Part shown: positions 46,079-55,045 of the stretch, one piece after another
Position numbering within the stretch: position 1 is the first letter of the stretch
How the letters are laid out: the number at the start of each line of letters is the position of its first letter
Assembly (NCBI RefSeq): GCF_000295095.1
Contig: NZ_JH806633.1
Location: 743,625 to 807,624 of the forward strand
Length of the DNA stretch: 64,000 nucleotides
Reading direction: 5' to 3'
Source of the DNA: Actinomyces timonensis DSM 23838
GTDB lineage: Bacteria > Actinomycetota > Actinomycetes > Actinomycetales > Actinomycetaceae
Notes under the pieces: generated by a model
Databases searched by the model: none
Seen by the model: only the letters and a program-made list of their open reading frames with translations
Told to the model about the DNA's origin: nothing
Translations under genes and position numbers: made by a program

Positions 46079-47868
46079 CCGCCCCCGCGCCGCGCCCCTG
46101 GGTGAGTCCCGCCCCGCCCATCGGCGAGCGGGTGCCCGTGTGGGCGCCAGGGGCCACCCGCGTCGAGCTGAGCCTGCCCGCCACCGGCGAGGCACTCGCC
46201 ATGGACCGCGCCGACGACGGCTGGTGGGTGAGCCCCCGCGCGCTCGAGCCCGGCACGGACTACGCCTTCAGGGTCGATGGCTCCCCCGACCGCCCCGACC
46301 CGCGCAGCGCCCGCCAGCCCCACGGCGTCCACGGCCCGTCCCGCTACGCGCCCGTCTCGGCCTGGGAGGGCCTGTGGACGGACGATAAGTGGGCCGGAAG
46401 GGACGCGCGCGGCTCGGTCATCTACGAGCTGCACGTGGGCACCTTCACGCCCGACGGGACGCTCGACGCGGCCGCGCAGCGCCTGGCGCACCTGGCCCGG
46501 CTCGGGGTCGACATGGTCGAGCTCATGCCGCTGGCGCCGTTCCCCGGCGAGGCGGGGTGGGGCTACGACGGCGTGAGCCTGTGGGCGGTCCACGAGCCCT
46601 ATGGGGGCCCCGAGGCCCTGGCGCGCTTCGTCGACGCCGCGCACCGCGAGGGGATCGCCGTCTGCCTCGACGTCGTCTACAACCACCTGGGCCCCTCGGG
46701 GAACTACCTGAGCGCCTTCGGCCCCTATTTCACCAGCGCGCACCACACGCCCTGGGGCGAGGCGGTCAACTTCGACCAGGAGGGCAGCGAGCAGGTGCGG
46801 GCCTACGTCATCGACGCGGCCCTGCGCTGGCTGAGGGACTTCCATATCGACGCCCTGCGCCTCGACGCGATCCACGCGATCGTCGACGACTCCCCCCGCC
46901 ACGTCCTGGCCGAGCTGTCCGACGCCGTCGCCGCCCTGGCCCATGAGCTTGGCCGGCCCCTTGGCCTCATCGCCGAGTCCGATCTCAACGACGTCGGCGT
47001 CATCACGCCCACCGATGAGGCGCCGCCCGCGCGCGTGCCCTCGCTGGGCATGACCGCCCAGTGGGCCGATGACGTCCACCACGCCCTGCACGCCCGCCTC
47101 ACCGGCGAGTCCCAGGGCTACTACGCCGACTTCGCCGCCCCGGGCGCCTGGCTGAAGGCCTACTCCCGGGCCTTCCTCCACGATGGGTCGTGGTCGAGCT
47201 TCCGGGGGCGCGAGTGGGGGGCCCCGGTCCCGGAGGGCACCGACCCCCGGCGCTTCGTGGTCTTCTCCTCCAACCATGACCAGGTCGGCAATCGGGCCGT
47301 CGGGGACCGGCCCGCCGCGTCCCTGGGCGATGACGCGCTGGCGGGCGAGGCGGCCCTCATCCTGCTCGGCCCGTACACCCCGATGCTGTTCATGGGCGAG
47401 GAGTGGGGCACGCGGCGCCCCTTCCAGTTCTTCACCGATCACGACGACCCCGCCCTGGCGGCAGGCGTCAGCCAGGGCCGCAAGCGGGAGTTCGCCGACT
47501 TCGGCTGGTCGGCGGACGACATCCCGGACCCGCAGGCGCCGTCAACGGTGGATGCCTCGCGCCTCGACTGGCAGGAGCCCGGCGAGGCGGAGCACACCCG
47601 GATGCTGGACTGGTTCGCGCGCCTCATCGCGCTGCGCCGCGAGCTGGGGTGGTCGCAGCGCCGCCAGTGGCCCCGGGTGGAGGACTCCGACGGCCTCATC
47701 ACGGTGCTTTACGACGATGTCGTCATCGCGGTCAACCTGTCCGGCAAGGAGCACCCCGCGCCGGATCATGACGAGCCGCTCGCCCAGTGGGAGCCCGGCG
47801 AGCCGGGCGGCGCAGCGCCCCGCCCCGGCGTCCTGGCGGCGGGCCAGACGCTCATCGCCCGGCGCTGA
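46075..47868 (+). CDS. treZ: malto-oligosyltrehalose trehalohydrolase
   Basis: 597-residue GH13 enzyme that releases trehalose from maltooligosyltrehalose. An N-terminal E-set domain (PVWAPGATRVELSLPATGEA) is followed by IYELHVGTFTPDGT, DVVYNHLGPSGNYL, DALRLDAIHAI, AESDLND and FSSNHDQVGNRAVGDR. Its start overlaps the treY stop, so production of both enzymes is coupled. Together with glgX this is a complete route from glycogen to free trehalose without trehalose phosphate. Confidence 0.94.
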   Translation: MTAPAPRPWVSPAPPIGERVPVWAPGATRVELSLPATGEALAMDRADDGWWVSPRALEPGTDYAFRVDGSPDRPDPRSARQPHGVHGPSRYAPVSAWEGLWTDDKWAGRDARGSVIYELHVGTFTPDGTLDAAAQRLAHLARLGVDMVELMPLAPFPGEAGWGYDGVSLWAVHEPYGGPEALARFVDAAHREGIAVCLDVVYNHLGPSGNYLSAFGPYFTSAHHTPWGEAVNFDQEGSEQVRAYVIDAALRWLRDFHIDALRLDAIHAIVDDSPRHVLAELSDAVAALAHELGRPLGLIAESDLNDVGVITPTDEAPPARVPSLGMTAQWADDVHHALHARLTGESQGYYADFAAPGAWLKAYSRAFLHDGSWSSFRGREWGAPVPEGTDPRRFVVFSSNHDQVGNRAVGDRPAASLGDDALAGEAALILLGPYTPMLFMGEEWGTRRPFQFFTDHDDPALAAGVSQGRKREFADFGWSADDIPDPQAPSTVDASRLDWQEPGEAEHTRMLDWFARLIALRRELGWSQRRQWPRVEDSDGLITVLYDDVVIAVNLSGKEHPAPDHDEPLAQWEPGEPGGAAPRPGVLAAGQTLIARR

Positions 47869-47876
47869 TCCCTCAA

Positions 47877-47899
47877 CCCGCGCCCGCCTGCGGCGTGGG
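47877..47899 (+). terminator. possible terminator of glgX-treY-treZ
   Basis: 8-bp stem CCCGCGCC / GGCGTGGG (one wobble pair) with a 7-nt loop, 9 nt after the treZ stop. No U-tract. Confidence 0.5.
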
Positions 47900-47936
47900 T
47901 GCTGGCCCAGCGCCCCAGTCCCGGTAGCCTGAGGCT

Positions 47937-48542
47937 GTGAACGCTATGAACGGCACTGCCTCGTCCCCGGAGGCGGCCGCCCAGATCCCTGAGCGATTCG
48001 AAGAGGTGCTCCTGTCGATGAGGGGGGCCGATCGGCCCCGCGGACTCATCCTCGAGGAGGTCCCCGCGCCCCGACGCCTCGCCCCGTACGCCGCCGCCCT
48101 GTCCGCTGAGACGGAGGAGACCGACTCAGGCACGCCCGTGGCCTCCGGCCGCTTCATCGTCCTGCACGATCCCGCGGGACAGCCCGCGTGGGACGGCGAC
48201 CTGCGCGTCGTCGTCATGGTGCGCTCCCGGATCGACGACGAGGTGAGCTCCGATCCCCTTCTCGGCCATGCCGCCTGGACCTGGCTGTCCGAGGCCCTCG
48301 ATGAGGCGGGCGCCGGCCACCGCGCCCTCGTGGGCACCGTCACGAGGGTGGTCTCCGAGACCTTCGGCGGGCTGGAGCTCACCGACTCCTGCGCGCACGC
48401 GGAGATCCGCGCCTCGTGGTCGCCCTCGACCCCGGATCTCGCCCCGCACCTGGCAGCCTGGTACCAGGCGCTGCACGCCGCTGCCGGGCATGAGCCGGAG
48501 ATGGCCTTCCCCATGCTCGCCCTGGCGGGATGGGCACGGTGA
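47937..48542 (+). CDS. DUF3000 family protein
   Basis: 201 residues, actinobacteria-specific family of unknown function. Core sequence PERFEEVLLSMRGADRPRGL, RFIVLHDPAGQPAWDGDLRV and AWTWLSEALDEAGA. The start is GTG 47937 or ATG 47946. The 3' end overlaps the RNase D gene. In many actinobacteria this gene precedes rnd and is close to dxs, as here. Confidence 0.9.
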   Translation: MNAMNGTASSPEAAAQIPERFEEVLLSMRGADRPRGLILEEVPAPRRLAPYAAALSAETEETDSGTPVASGRFIVLHDPAGQPAWDGDLRVVVMVRSRIDDEVSSDPLLGHAAWTWLSEALDEAGAGHRALVGTVTRVVSETFGGLELTDSCAHAEIRASWSPSTPDLAPHLAAWYQALHAAAGHEPEMAFPMLALAGWAR

Positions 48543-49828
48543 GGCGGGCCGTACCGGTCAGCCGATTCGGCACGACCGAGGAGCCAGTGCCCGCTGACGA
48601 GGTCGTCCGCTACTCCCGGCCAGCCGATGGCCTCCCCCCGCTCACCGACTCCCCCGCGGCGCTCGCGCAGGCCGCCTCCGAGATCGCGGCGGGCACCGGG
48701 CCCATCGCCGTGGACGCCGAGCGGGCCTCGGGCTTCCGCTACGGCCAGGACGCCTACCTCATCCAGCTCCGGCGCGCCGGCGCCGGGACCTTCCTGGTCG
48801 ACCCTGTCTCGGCCGGCCCCCTCGACGCCCTCGCGGCGGCCCTCGACGGACCGGAGTGGATCCTCCACGCGGCCGACCAGGACCTGCCCTGCCTGGCGGA
48901 CGTGGGCCTGGCCCCCCGGGAGGTCTTCGACACCGAGCTCGCCGCCAGGCTGCTCGGCCGCGAGCATGTGGGCCTCGGGGCTGTCATCGAGGAGACACTG
49001 GGCCTGCGGCTGGCCAAGGACCACGCGGCCGCGGACTGGTCGACCCGCCCCCTGCCGGACTCCTGGCTCGTCTACGCCGCCCTCGACGTCGAGTTCCTCG
49101 CCGAGCTGAGGGACGCCCTGTCCGCCGAGCTCACCGATGCGGGGAAGCTCGAGTGGGCCCTGCAGGAGTTCGAGGCCGTGCGCACCCGCGGCCCGAGGCC
49201 GGCGAAGGTCGACCCCTGGCGCAAGACGCCGCGCGCGGGCACCGCCGTCCGCTCGCAGCGCTCGCTGGCCGTGCTGCGGGAGCTCTGGACCGCCCGCGAG
49301 GATCTGGCCGCCGAGCTCGACAGGACGCCGTCGAAGATCCTTCCCCACCGCGCCGTCGTCGCCGCGGCGATCGCCTGCCCGACCTCCCGCCGCAAGCTCT
49401 TCGCGCTCAAGGACTTCTCCTCCCGCCAGGCGCGCCAGCACTCCGAGGTCTGGTGGCGCGCGGTGGAACGTGCCCTCAGCCTTCCCGACGACGAGCTCCC
49501 GCCGTTGCGCGCCCCACTCGCCCCGGGCGAGCTCCCCCAGCCCCGGTCCTGGGCGCGCCGCCACCCCGAGGCCGCGCAGCTGCTCGACGTCGTCCGCGCG
49601 TGCGTGCGAGCGCATGGGGAGGGCATTCGCGTGCCCCAGGAGCTCCTCCTCGCGCCAGAGTCGCAGCGCCATCTCGCCTGGGACCTCGGCCACGAGATAG
49701 CCCGTGGGCGGCGCCCGGCGATCGACGCGGAGGCCGTGGCCGCCCGGCTGGAGGATCTCGATGCCCGGCCCTGGCAGGTCGAGCAGTGCGCCGCTCCCCT
49801 GGCCCGCGCGCTGCGCCGGGCTGTCTAG
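48530..49828 (+). CDS. rnd: ribonuclease D
   Basis: 432 residues. A DEDDy 3'-5' exonuclease domain has motif I AVDAERASGFRY, motif II HAADQDLPCL and motif III YAALDVEF. One or two HRDC-type helical regions follow (LRELWTAREDLAAELDRTPS). It trims tRNA and other RNA 3' ends. ATG 48530 overlaps DUF3000 by 13 nt; GTG 48539, overlapping its stop as GTGA, is an equally attractive start. Confidence 0.9.
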   Translation: MGTVRRAVPVSRFGTTEEPVPADEVVRYSRPADGLPPLTDSPAALAQAASEIAAGTGPIAVDAERASGFRYGQDAYLIQLRRAGAGTFLVDPVSAGPLDALAAALDGPEWILHAADQDLPCLADVGLAPREVFDTELAARLLGREHVGLGAVIEETLGLRLAKDHAAADWSTRPLPDSWLVYAALDVEFLAELRDALSAELTDAGKLEWALQEFEAVRTRGPRPAKVDPWRKTPRAGTAVRSQRSLAVLRELWTAREDLAAELDRTPSKILPHRAVVAAAIACPTSRRKLFALKDFSSRQARQHSEVWWRAVERALSLPDDELPPLRAPLAPGELPQPRSWARRHPEAAQLLDVVRACVRAHGEGIRVPQELLLAPESQRHLAWDLGHEIARGRRPAIDAEAVAARLEDLDARPWQVEQCAAPLARALRRAV

Positions 49829-49895
49829 GCCCACGGATCGGCGCCACTGAGCATGTGGTTGTCGCCGGCCTGCGGAGGACCGCTCGCCGCTCCTG

Positions 49896-51083
49896 TCAGC
49901 CGCGGCCGCGCGTGAGCGCCGGGACGGGCCGAGTGCCGAGGGCGCGCCCGGCCGGGCTCTGCCCTGGCCGGGCTGAGGGCCGCCGGAGTCCCCGCATGGA
50001 CGCCGATGTGATCCGACGGCGCACGGGCGCCATGGCCGACCGGACGGCCCTCTTGGCGCCCAGCGCCACCGTGAGGGTCTTGTAGACGCCGGGCTTGACC
50101 GGCACATCCCACGCCCCCGGCACCTCGATGGGGCCGCTCTGGGTGAACTTGTTCTTGAACTCCCGCACGCCGGAGAGCTCGGGCACGCGCTCGGAGTCGA
50201 CGCCCATGAGGTCGTAGCGGGCGACGCCCTCGGCTCGCAACCAGCAGGCCTCGTGGTAGAGAAGCGCGTCCGCGGCCCTCAAGCGGCGGCCCTGCGAGGA
50301 CGAGGCGGCGTAGTACCGCATGGCGGCGTCGCCGTAGACCGTGACGATCGACCATGCGAGCACTCTCCCCTCCTCGTCGCGGCCCACATAGAGCCGGGCG
50401 TGCTCGGGGCCGAGCGCGGCGAGCATCGTCCGGTAGGTCTGCTCGGTCGCCGGGCGGAAGCCGTCGCGATCCCCGGTCTCGAGGAGGACCGCGTAGAGCT
50501 CGGCGAAGACCTCCTGCGCGCGGGGTGTCTCATCGTCGAAGCGCATCGACTCGTTGCGCAGCGCCTTGCGCACATCCCTGCGCCCACGCGGCTTGAAGCT
50601 GGCCAACAGACCCTCATCGCTCGGGTGATCGAGGTCGAGGACGACGGTGCGGTCATAGGTCATGGTCTGAAGGAGCTCGTGGCAGTCCTCGCCCGCGACG
50701 CGGGCGTGGAGTCGCACGAACACGGCGGTGGGATCCGCGTGGTGGATATGCTCCACGAGCCGCGCGCGCAGGTCGGCCTCCTCGGCCGCGGTGGGGGCGG
50801 CGCCCAGCCAGACGGGCGCGTGACGGGCCCAGAGGTAGGGGAAGCCGCGCACCTGCGTTCGTGTCAGGGAGATGAGCGCCCGGTCCCTCCCATCGGCGTC
50901 GCGGTAGACGAGCCGGCCCCAGGGCTGCCTGCCCTCCTGCGCGAGGTCGAAGCGGTCCCAGGCCTCGGTCTGCTCGATGGGGAGTGTCTGCCCCGCCTCG
51001 CTGGCGGCAAGGCGGAAGGCCTCCCAGTCGATCCGCTCCAGTGATCCGGCAAGCGCGGGCGGATTCGCGGACGATGGGAGCAT
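49896..51083 (-). CDS. Fem/MurM-type peptidoglycan bridge aminoacyltransferase (copy 2)
   Basis: 395 residues, clearly paralogous to the protein at 36489-37553: IEQTEAWDRFDLAQ, MTYDRTVVLDL, PRGRRDVRKALRNE, RDGFRPATEQTYRTMLAALG, YDLMGVDSERVPELSGVREF and GAWDVPVKPGVYK. It has a longer Arg-rich C-terminus (about 45 residues). ATG 51083 is chosen; GTG 51101 adds six residues. It lies next to pflA but is separated by 237 nt without a gene, so it is probably its own transcription unit. Confidence 0.85.
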   Translation of the reverse strand: MLPSSANPPALAGSLERIDWEAFRLAASEAGQTLPIEQTEAWDRFDLAQEGRQPWGRLVYRDADGRDRALISLTRTQVRGFPYLWARHAPVWLGAAPTAAEEADLRARLVEHIHHADPTAVFVRLHARVAGEDCHELLQTMTYDRTVVLDLDHPSDEGLLASFKPRGRRDVRKALRNESMRFDDETPRAQEVFAELYAVLLETGDRDGFRPATEQTYRTMLAALGPEHARLYVGRDEEGRVLAWSIVTVYGDAAMRYYAASSSQGRRLRAADALLYHEACWLRAEGVARYDLMGVDSERVPELSGVREFKNKFTQSGPIEVPGAWDVPVKPGVYKTLTVALGAKRAVRSAMAPVRRRITSASMRGLRRPSARPGQSPAGRALGTRPVPALTRGRG

Positions 51084-51320
51084 GGCGAGGCCTCTTCTCA
51101 CCCCAGCAGGGGATCGGGATCGGAACGAGTCGGGGCAGCCGATGATCCGAGAAGGGATATGCCGTCCTCACGCGATACGCGCGTGGACGGCCTCCGGCCG
51201 CCGGGAAGAACGGTAAGAGCACCACATGATGACGTCCTGTGCCATACCTTGGCCGATCCTGTGAGCGCCCTCCCCACCTCTGAGAGGCTCATCCTCAGTG
51301 GTGCTTCTCCGCGCGGAATC

Positions 51321-52199
51321 TCAGTGCACTGTGAAACCGTGGGAGCGGAAGATCGCGCGCGTGGATTCCACGAGCTCGGGCTCAGGGGGGCGCGTGTCGC
51401 GCAGCTTGTACTCCAGCTTCAGGGCGTCCCATTTGTCGGTGCCCATTTGGTGGAAGGGGAGCACCTCGACACGGCTGACCACGGAGCCCCAGCGCTCGAT
51501 GATCCGTGCGACGTTCTCCACATTCTCAGGGCTGTCCGTGAGTCCCGGAACAAGGACGAAGCGGGCCCAGATCTCGATGCCCTTGGCGGCCAGGCGGTCG
51601 CCGAAGGCGATCGTCGGGGCGAGCTCCCGGCCGGTGACCTTCTTGTAGGTCTCCTCATCCCCGCTCTTGACGTCGAGGAGCACGAGGTCGACATTGTCGA
51701 GCATCTCGTCGGTGGCATTGCGCCCGAGGTACCCGGAAGTGTCGATGCAGGTATGGATCCCCATCGCCTTCGCACCCGCGAGGAGGCGCGCCGCGAACGC
51801 GGGCTGCATGAGGACCTCGCCGCCGGAGAGGGTGATTCCGCCGCCCGAGGCGCGGAAGACATTCCGATAGCGCTTCATGCGCCGCAGGAGCTCGTCGGCC
51901 TCGACCGGCTCGCCGTCCTTCATGAGGAAGGTGTCCGGGTTGTGGCAGTAGAGGCAGCGCAGTGGGCAGCCGTTGAGGAAGACCGTCATGCGCGTGCCAG
52001 GTCCATCGACAGCGGTCACGAGCTCCCAGGAGTGGATGGACCCCATCGTGCCCTCGCGCATACGCGCCAGTCGCTCTGAGCGCTGGATGTCGGTGAGCTC
52101 CTCGAGCCCGCCAATGCCCGCCCCGCGCAGACGGGCGGCCGGGGCCAGAAAATCCTGGTCCCGACCGCCCTGGGTCGCGGGGGTCATGGTCTCAGTCAT
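51321..52199 (-). CDS. pflA: pyruvate formate-lyase activating enzyme
   Basis: 292 residues, about 45 longer than E. coli PflA because of an N-terminal extension before MGSIHSWELVTAVDGPGTR. The radical-SAM cluster motif C-x3-C-x2-C is intact (C78, C82, C85 in NGCPLRCLYCHNPDT), followed by ITLSGGEVLMQP and DTSGYLG. It generates the glycyl radical, here on the separate 81-residue subunit encoded 22 nt upstream. Confidence 0.93.
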   Translation of the reverse strand: MTETMTPATQGGRDQDFLAPAARLRGAGIGGLEELTDIQRSERLARMREGTMGSIHSWELVTAVDGPGTRMTVFLNGCPLRCLYCHNPDTFLMKDGEPVEADELLRRMKRYRNVFRASGGGITLSGGEVLMQPAFAARLLAGAKAMGIHTCIDTSGYLGRNATDEMLDNVDLVLLDVKSGDEETYKKVTGRELAPTIAFGDRLAAKGIEIWARFVLVPGLTDSPENVENVARIIERWGSVVSRVEVLPFHQMGTDKWDALKLEYKLRDTRPPEPELVESTRAIFRSHGFTVH

Positions 52200-52221
52200 C
52201 TGAGCCCTGCCCCGTGCCGGA

Positions 52222-52467
52222 TCAGGCGCCGGCGTGGAAGGTGCGGTTGAGGACGTCCAGCTGCTGCTCGCGCGTCAGCTTGACGAAGTTGACGGCGTAG
52301 CCGGAGACGCGGACCGTGAGGTTCGGGTAGTTCTCCGGGTGCTCCATCGCGTCCTCAAGGGTGTTGCGGTCCAGGACATTGATGTTGGCGTGGTAGAGAC
52401 CCTTGACGCCGCCATTGTCCTGGCGCTGCGCCTTCATGGACTCGAGGCGCTCTTCGTAGGTGGGCAT
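52222..52467 (-). CDS. grcA: stand-alone glycyl-radical subunit of a split pyruvate formate-lyase (GrcA-like)
   Basis: 81 residues. After about 20 unique residues ([20 protein letters not shown]), the sequence [20 protein letters not shown] then [20 protein letters not shown] matches the C-terminal glycyl-radical domain of PFL. The radical glycine is G56 in RVSGYAV. Unlike E. coli GrcA/YfiD it lacks the additional N-terminal domain of about 60 residues. The preceding pflB gene ends before this domain, so this protein likely completes the enzyme rather than only repairing it. AAAGGGG precedes ATG 52467. Order pflB-grcA-pflA, one operon. Confidence 0.92.
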   Translation of the reverse strand: MPTYEERLESMKAQRQDNGGVKGLYHANINVLDRNTLEDAMEHPENYPNLTVRVSGYAVNFVKLTREQQLDVLNRTFHAGA

Positions 52468-52535
52468 GTCTGCCCCTTTCTGTGTGGTGAGTTGTGTTCT
52501 GAGCCGTGATGGTCCAGGGGATCGCCCGTGGGCGA

Positions 52536-54653
52536 TCAGACCTCGGCGCAATCGTCCGGGACGAAGCCCGCGTCGAGGATTCCCACGAGGTTGGAGACGC
52601 GCTCATCGAGCGTGCGGCCCAGGCCCTGCGGGGTGATGGTGTTGGTCAGTGAGATGCCGTCGAGCGCGTCGTTGTAGTCGAGCTTGCCGACGGAGAGCAT
52701 GGAGGCGACCATGCCGTGCGTGTCCATGCCGTTCTCCGGGTTCGCGCCCGGGGAGAAGGGGGTGCCCTTCTGGTGGCCGGACGGGAAGGAGCCCGTGGCC
52801 TTGCCGTAGACGACGTTCGAGGTGATCGTCAGCACGGACTGGGTCGGGATCGCGTCGCGGTACATGGGCTGCGCCTTGATCTTCGACATGATCGTGTGGA
52901 CGACGGTGGCAGCGATGTCATCGGCGCGGTCGTCGTCGTTGCCGTAGATCGGGAAGTCGCCCTCGGTGACGTAGTCGACGACGAGGCCGGTCTCATCGCG
53001 CACCGGGGTGACCTTGGCGTACTTGATGGCGCTCAGGGAGTCGGCGACGATCGACAGGCCCGCGATGCCGCAGCCCATGGTCCGCACGATGTCGGAGTCG
53101 TGCAGCGCCATCTCGATGGCCTCGTAGGCGTAGCGGTCGTGGCACATGTGGATGATGTTGAGGGCCTCCACGTAGGTGGCGACGACCCAGTCGAGCATCT
53201 TCTCGTACTTGTCCCAGACCTCGTCGAAGTCCAGGGGGCCGTCGCCCTCGACGCCGGGCAGGCCGGTGACGACCTGCTTTCCGGTCATCTCGTCGCGGCC
53301 GCCGTTGATGGCGTACAGGAGGGCCTTCGCGGAGTTGACGCGGGCACCGAAGAACTGCATCTGCTTGCCCACGCGCATCGGGGACACGCAGCAGGCGATG
53401 GCGGCGTCGTCGCCCCAGTGCTCCCGGATCTGTTCATCGGCCTCGTACTGGATGGAGGAGGTCGTGATGGAGATGAAGGCGCAGAAGTCCTTGTAGCCCT
53501 TGGGCAGCTTCTCGTCCCAGAAGATGGTGATGTTGGGCTCCGGGGCGGGGCCGAGGTTCACCAGCGTCTGGAGGAGGCGGAAGGAGGTCTTGGTGACCAT
53601 GTGGCGGTTGTCGTCGGAGAAACCGGCGTCGGACCAGGTCGCCCAGTAGGGGTCGCCGGAGAAGATCTGGTCGTAGTCGGTGGTCCGCAGGAAGCGCGTG
53701 ATGCGCAGCTTCATGACGATGTTGTCGATGAGCTCCTGGGCGCGGCTCTCATCGATGATGCCGGCCTTGAGGTCCCGCTCGAAGAAGCAGTCGAGGAAGG
53801 CGGACAGGCGGCCGATGCTCATGGCAGCACCGTCCTGGGACTTCACCGAGGCGAGGTAGGCGAAGTAGGTCCACTGCACTGCCTCGTGGGCGTTCTTGGC
53901 CGGGCCGGAGATGTCGAAGCCGTAGTCGGCCGCCATCTTCTTGAGCTTCTTGAGGGCCTTGATCTGCTCGGAGTGCTCCTCGCGGTAGCGGGCCCAGTGC
54001 TCGGAGAAGGGCTGGTCGGCGACCTTGTCCTTGGCGATCTGCTTGAGCTCGATGAGGCGGTCCACGCCGTAGAGGGCCACGCGGCGGTAGTCGCCGATGA
54101 TGCGGCCGCGGCCGTAGGCGTCGGGCAGGCCGGTGATGATGTGGCTGGAGCGGGCGGCGCGGATGCGCGGGGTGTAGATGTCGAAGACCGCGTCGTTGTG
54201 GGTCTTGCGGTAGCGGGTGAAGATCTTGGCGACCTCCGGGTCGACCTCCTTGCCCGCCTCCTTGATGGCCTGGGCGACCATGCGCCAGCCGCCGTTGGGC
54301 ATCATGGCGCGCTTGAGCGGGGAGTCCGTCTGGAGGCCGACGATGACGTCGTCGTCCTCGCTGATGTAGCCGGGGGCGAAGGCGTCGATGTCAGAGGGGG
54401 TGTGGGTGTCGACGTCGAGGATGCGGACCTTGCGCTCCTCCTTGAGGTACTTCTCCTCCAGGGTCTCCCACAGGCGAAGGGTCTTGTCCGTGGCGCCGGC
54501 GAGGAACGAGGAGTCGCCGTCGTAGGGGGTGTAGTTGCGCTGGATGAAGTCGCGGACGTCGATGTCCTCGGTCCACGGGCCGGTGACGAATCCCTCCCAC
54601 GCGTCGGTCGGGGTGCCCTCCGCGGTGGTGGATGAAGTGACCTCAGTTGTCAT
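52536..54653 (-). CDS. pflB: formate C-acetyltransferase large subunit lacking the glycyl-radical domain
   Basis: 705 residues versus about 760 for E. coli PflB. It converts pyruvate and CoA to acetyl-CoA and formate. The thiyl pair is present as C421-C422 in [20 protein letters not shown]. Other PFL landmarks are [20 protein letters not shown]-like [37 protein letters not shown] and the NPMHGRD-equivalent [10 protein letters not shown]. The chain ends [17 protein letters not shown], exactly where E. coli PflB would continue into the radical domain. Strong AGGAGG before ATG 54653. The 68 nt to the next gene have no frame linking the two. Confidence 0.95.
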   Translation of the reverse strand: MTTEVTSSTTAEGTPTDAWEGFVTGPWTEDIDVRDFIQRNYTPYDGDSSFLAGATDKTLRLWETLEEKYLKEERKVRILDVDTHTPSDIDAFAPGYISEDDDVIVGLQTDSPLKRAMMPNGGWRMVAQAIKEAGKEVDPEVAKIFTRYRKTHNDAVFDIYTPRIRAARSSHIITGLPDAYGRGRIIGDYRRVALYGVDRLIELKQIAKDKVADQPFSEHWARYREEHSEQIKALKKLKKMAADYGFDISGPAKNAHEAVQWTYFAYLASVKSQDGAAMSIGRLSAFLDCFFERDLKAGIIDESRAQELIDNIVMKLRITRFLRTTDYDQIFSGDPYWATWSDAGFSDDNRHMVTKTSFRLLQTLVNLGPAPEPNITIFWDEKLPKGYKDFCAFISITTSSIQYEADEQIREHWGDDAAIACCVSPMRVGKQMQFFGARVNSAKALLYAINGGRDEMTGKQVVTGLPGVEGDGPLDFDEVWDKYEKMLDWVVATYVEALNIIHMCHDRYAYEAIEMALHDSDIVRTMGCGIAGLSIVADSLSAIKYAKVTPVRDETGLVVDYVTEGDFPIYGNDDDRADDIAATVVHTIMSKIKAQPMYRDAIPTQSVLTITSNVVYGKATGSFPSGHQKGTPFSPGANPENGMDTHGMVASMLSVGKLDYNDALDGISLTNTITPQGLGRTLDERVSNLVGILDAGFVPDDCAEV

Positions 54654-54799
54654 CCGTGTCCTCCTGTATGTGGGCGGCGGTCCCGCCCGGCTGTTTCGTC
54701 GCCCTTGTGAGGCGTGGCGGTACATCGTTGCGCCGTCCCCCCAAGCCTAGGCCCTTCGACCCCAGTGCGACCATGCCGATCGGAGGCTCATCGGTGCGA

Positions 54800-54823
54800 T
54801 GACTCACAGAGTGTTCCGAGTCA
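54800..54823 (-). promoter_or_regulatory. candidate operator upstream of pflB
   Basis: 6-bp inverted repeat TGACTC / GAGTCA with a 12-nt spacer, about 150 nt upstream of the pflB start. It could bind a dimeric regulator. No known redox-regulator consensus is matched, so the assignment is tentative. Confidence 0.35.
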
Positions 54824-54910
54824 CCAAGATTTAGGCCTTTGGTCCCACGTTCGGATTTCTCCGGCCCGAGCCGTCAGACATCGGATAGCCTGTGGTCTTC
54901 ACGTGCCCCC

Positions 54911-54963
54911 ACAGGTGCGGATAACACAGACGCATGGGCGCAATAGGACACCTGTCCCATGCG
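54911..54963. repeat. interleaved inverted repeats (pseudoknot-capable), degenerate locus A3
   Basis: ACAGGTG (54911-54917) is complementary to CACCTGT (54949-54955), and CGCATGGG (54931-54938) to CCCATGCG (54956-54963). The order a-b-a'-b' is that of an H-type pseudoknot. Spacing and the unit CACAGACGCATGGGCGCAA match 14 of 19 positions of an A1 unit, so it is probably a diverged member of the same family. It lies 83 nt after the dxs stop. Confidence 0.6.
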
Positions 54964-55045
54964 CCAGCGGTCTCCATCAGGCGGTCCGGCCCCAGATCGC
55001 CCAGGAGCGCCTCGCGGCGCCCGAGAGCTCCTGGGCCCCGCCGGC

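Larger units (their letters stand above)
54654..55045. other. 392-nt pflB upstream region
   Basis: No gene seen. It holds, from pflB outward, the AGGAGG site (54663-54668), an inverted repeat TGACTC-N12-GAGTCA (54800-54823) and the paired-repeat structure at 54911-54963. It also contains the 3' flank of dxs. The pflB promoter must lie here; no Fnr-type TTGAT-N4-ATCAA site is visible. Confidence 0.6.

Noticed and set aside
52468-52535. Frameshift or premature stop splitting pflB artificially
   Set aside because: The downstream gene has its own ribosome binding site and about 20 residues with no PFL counterpart, and PflB ends with unrelated residues (VPDDCAEV). No reading frame joins them, so the split looks native.
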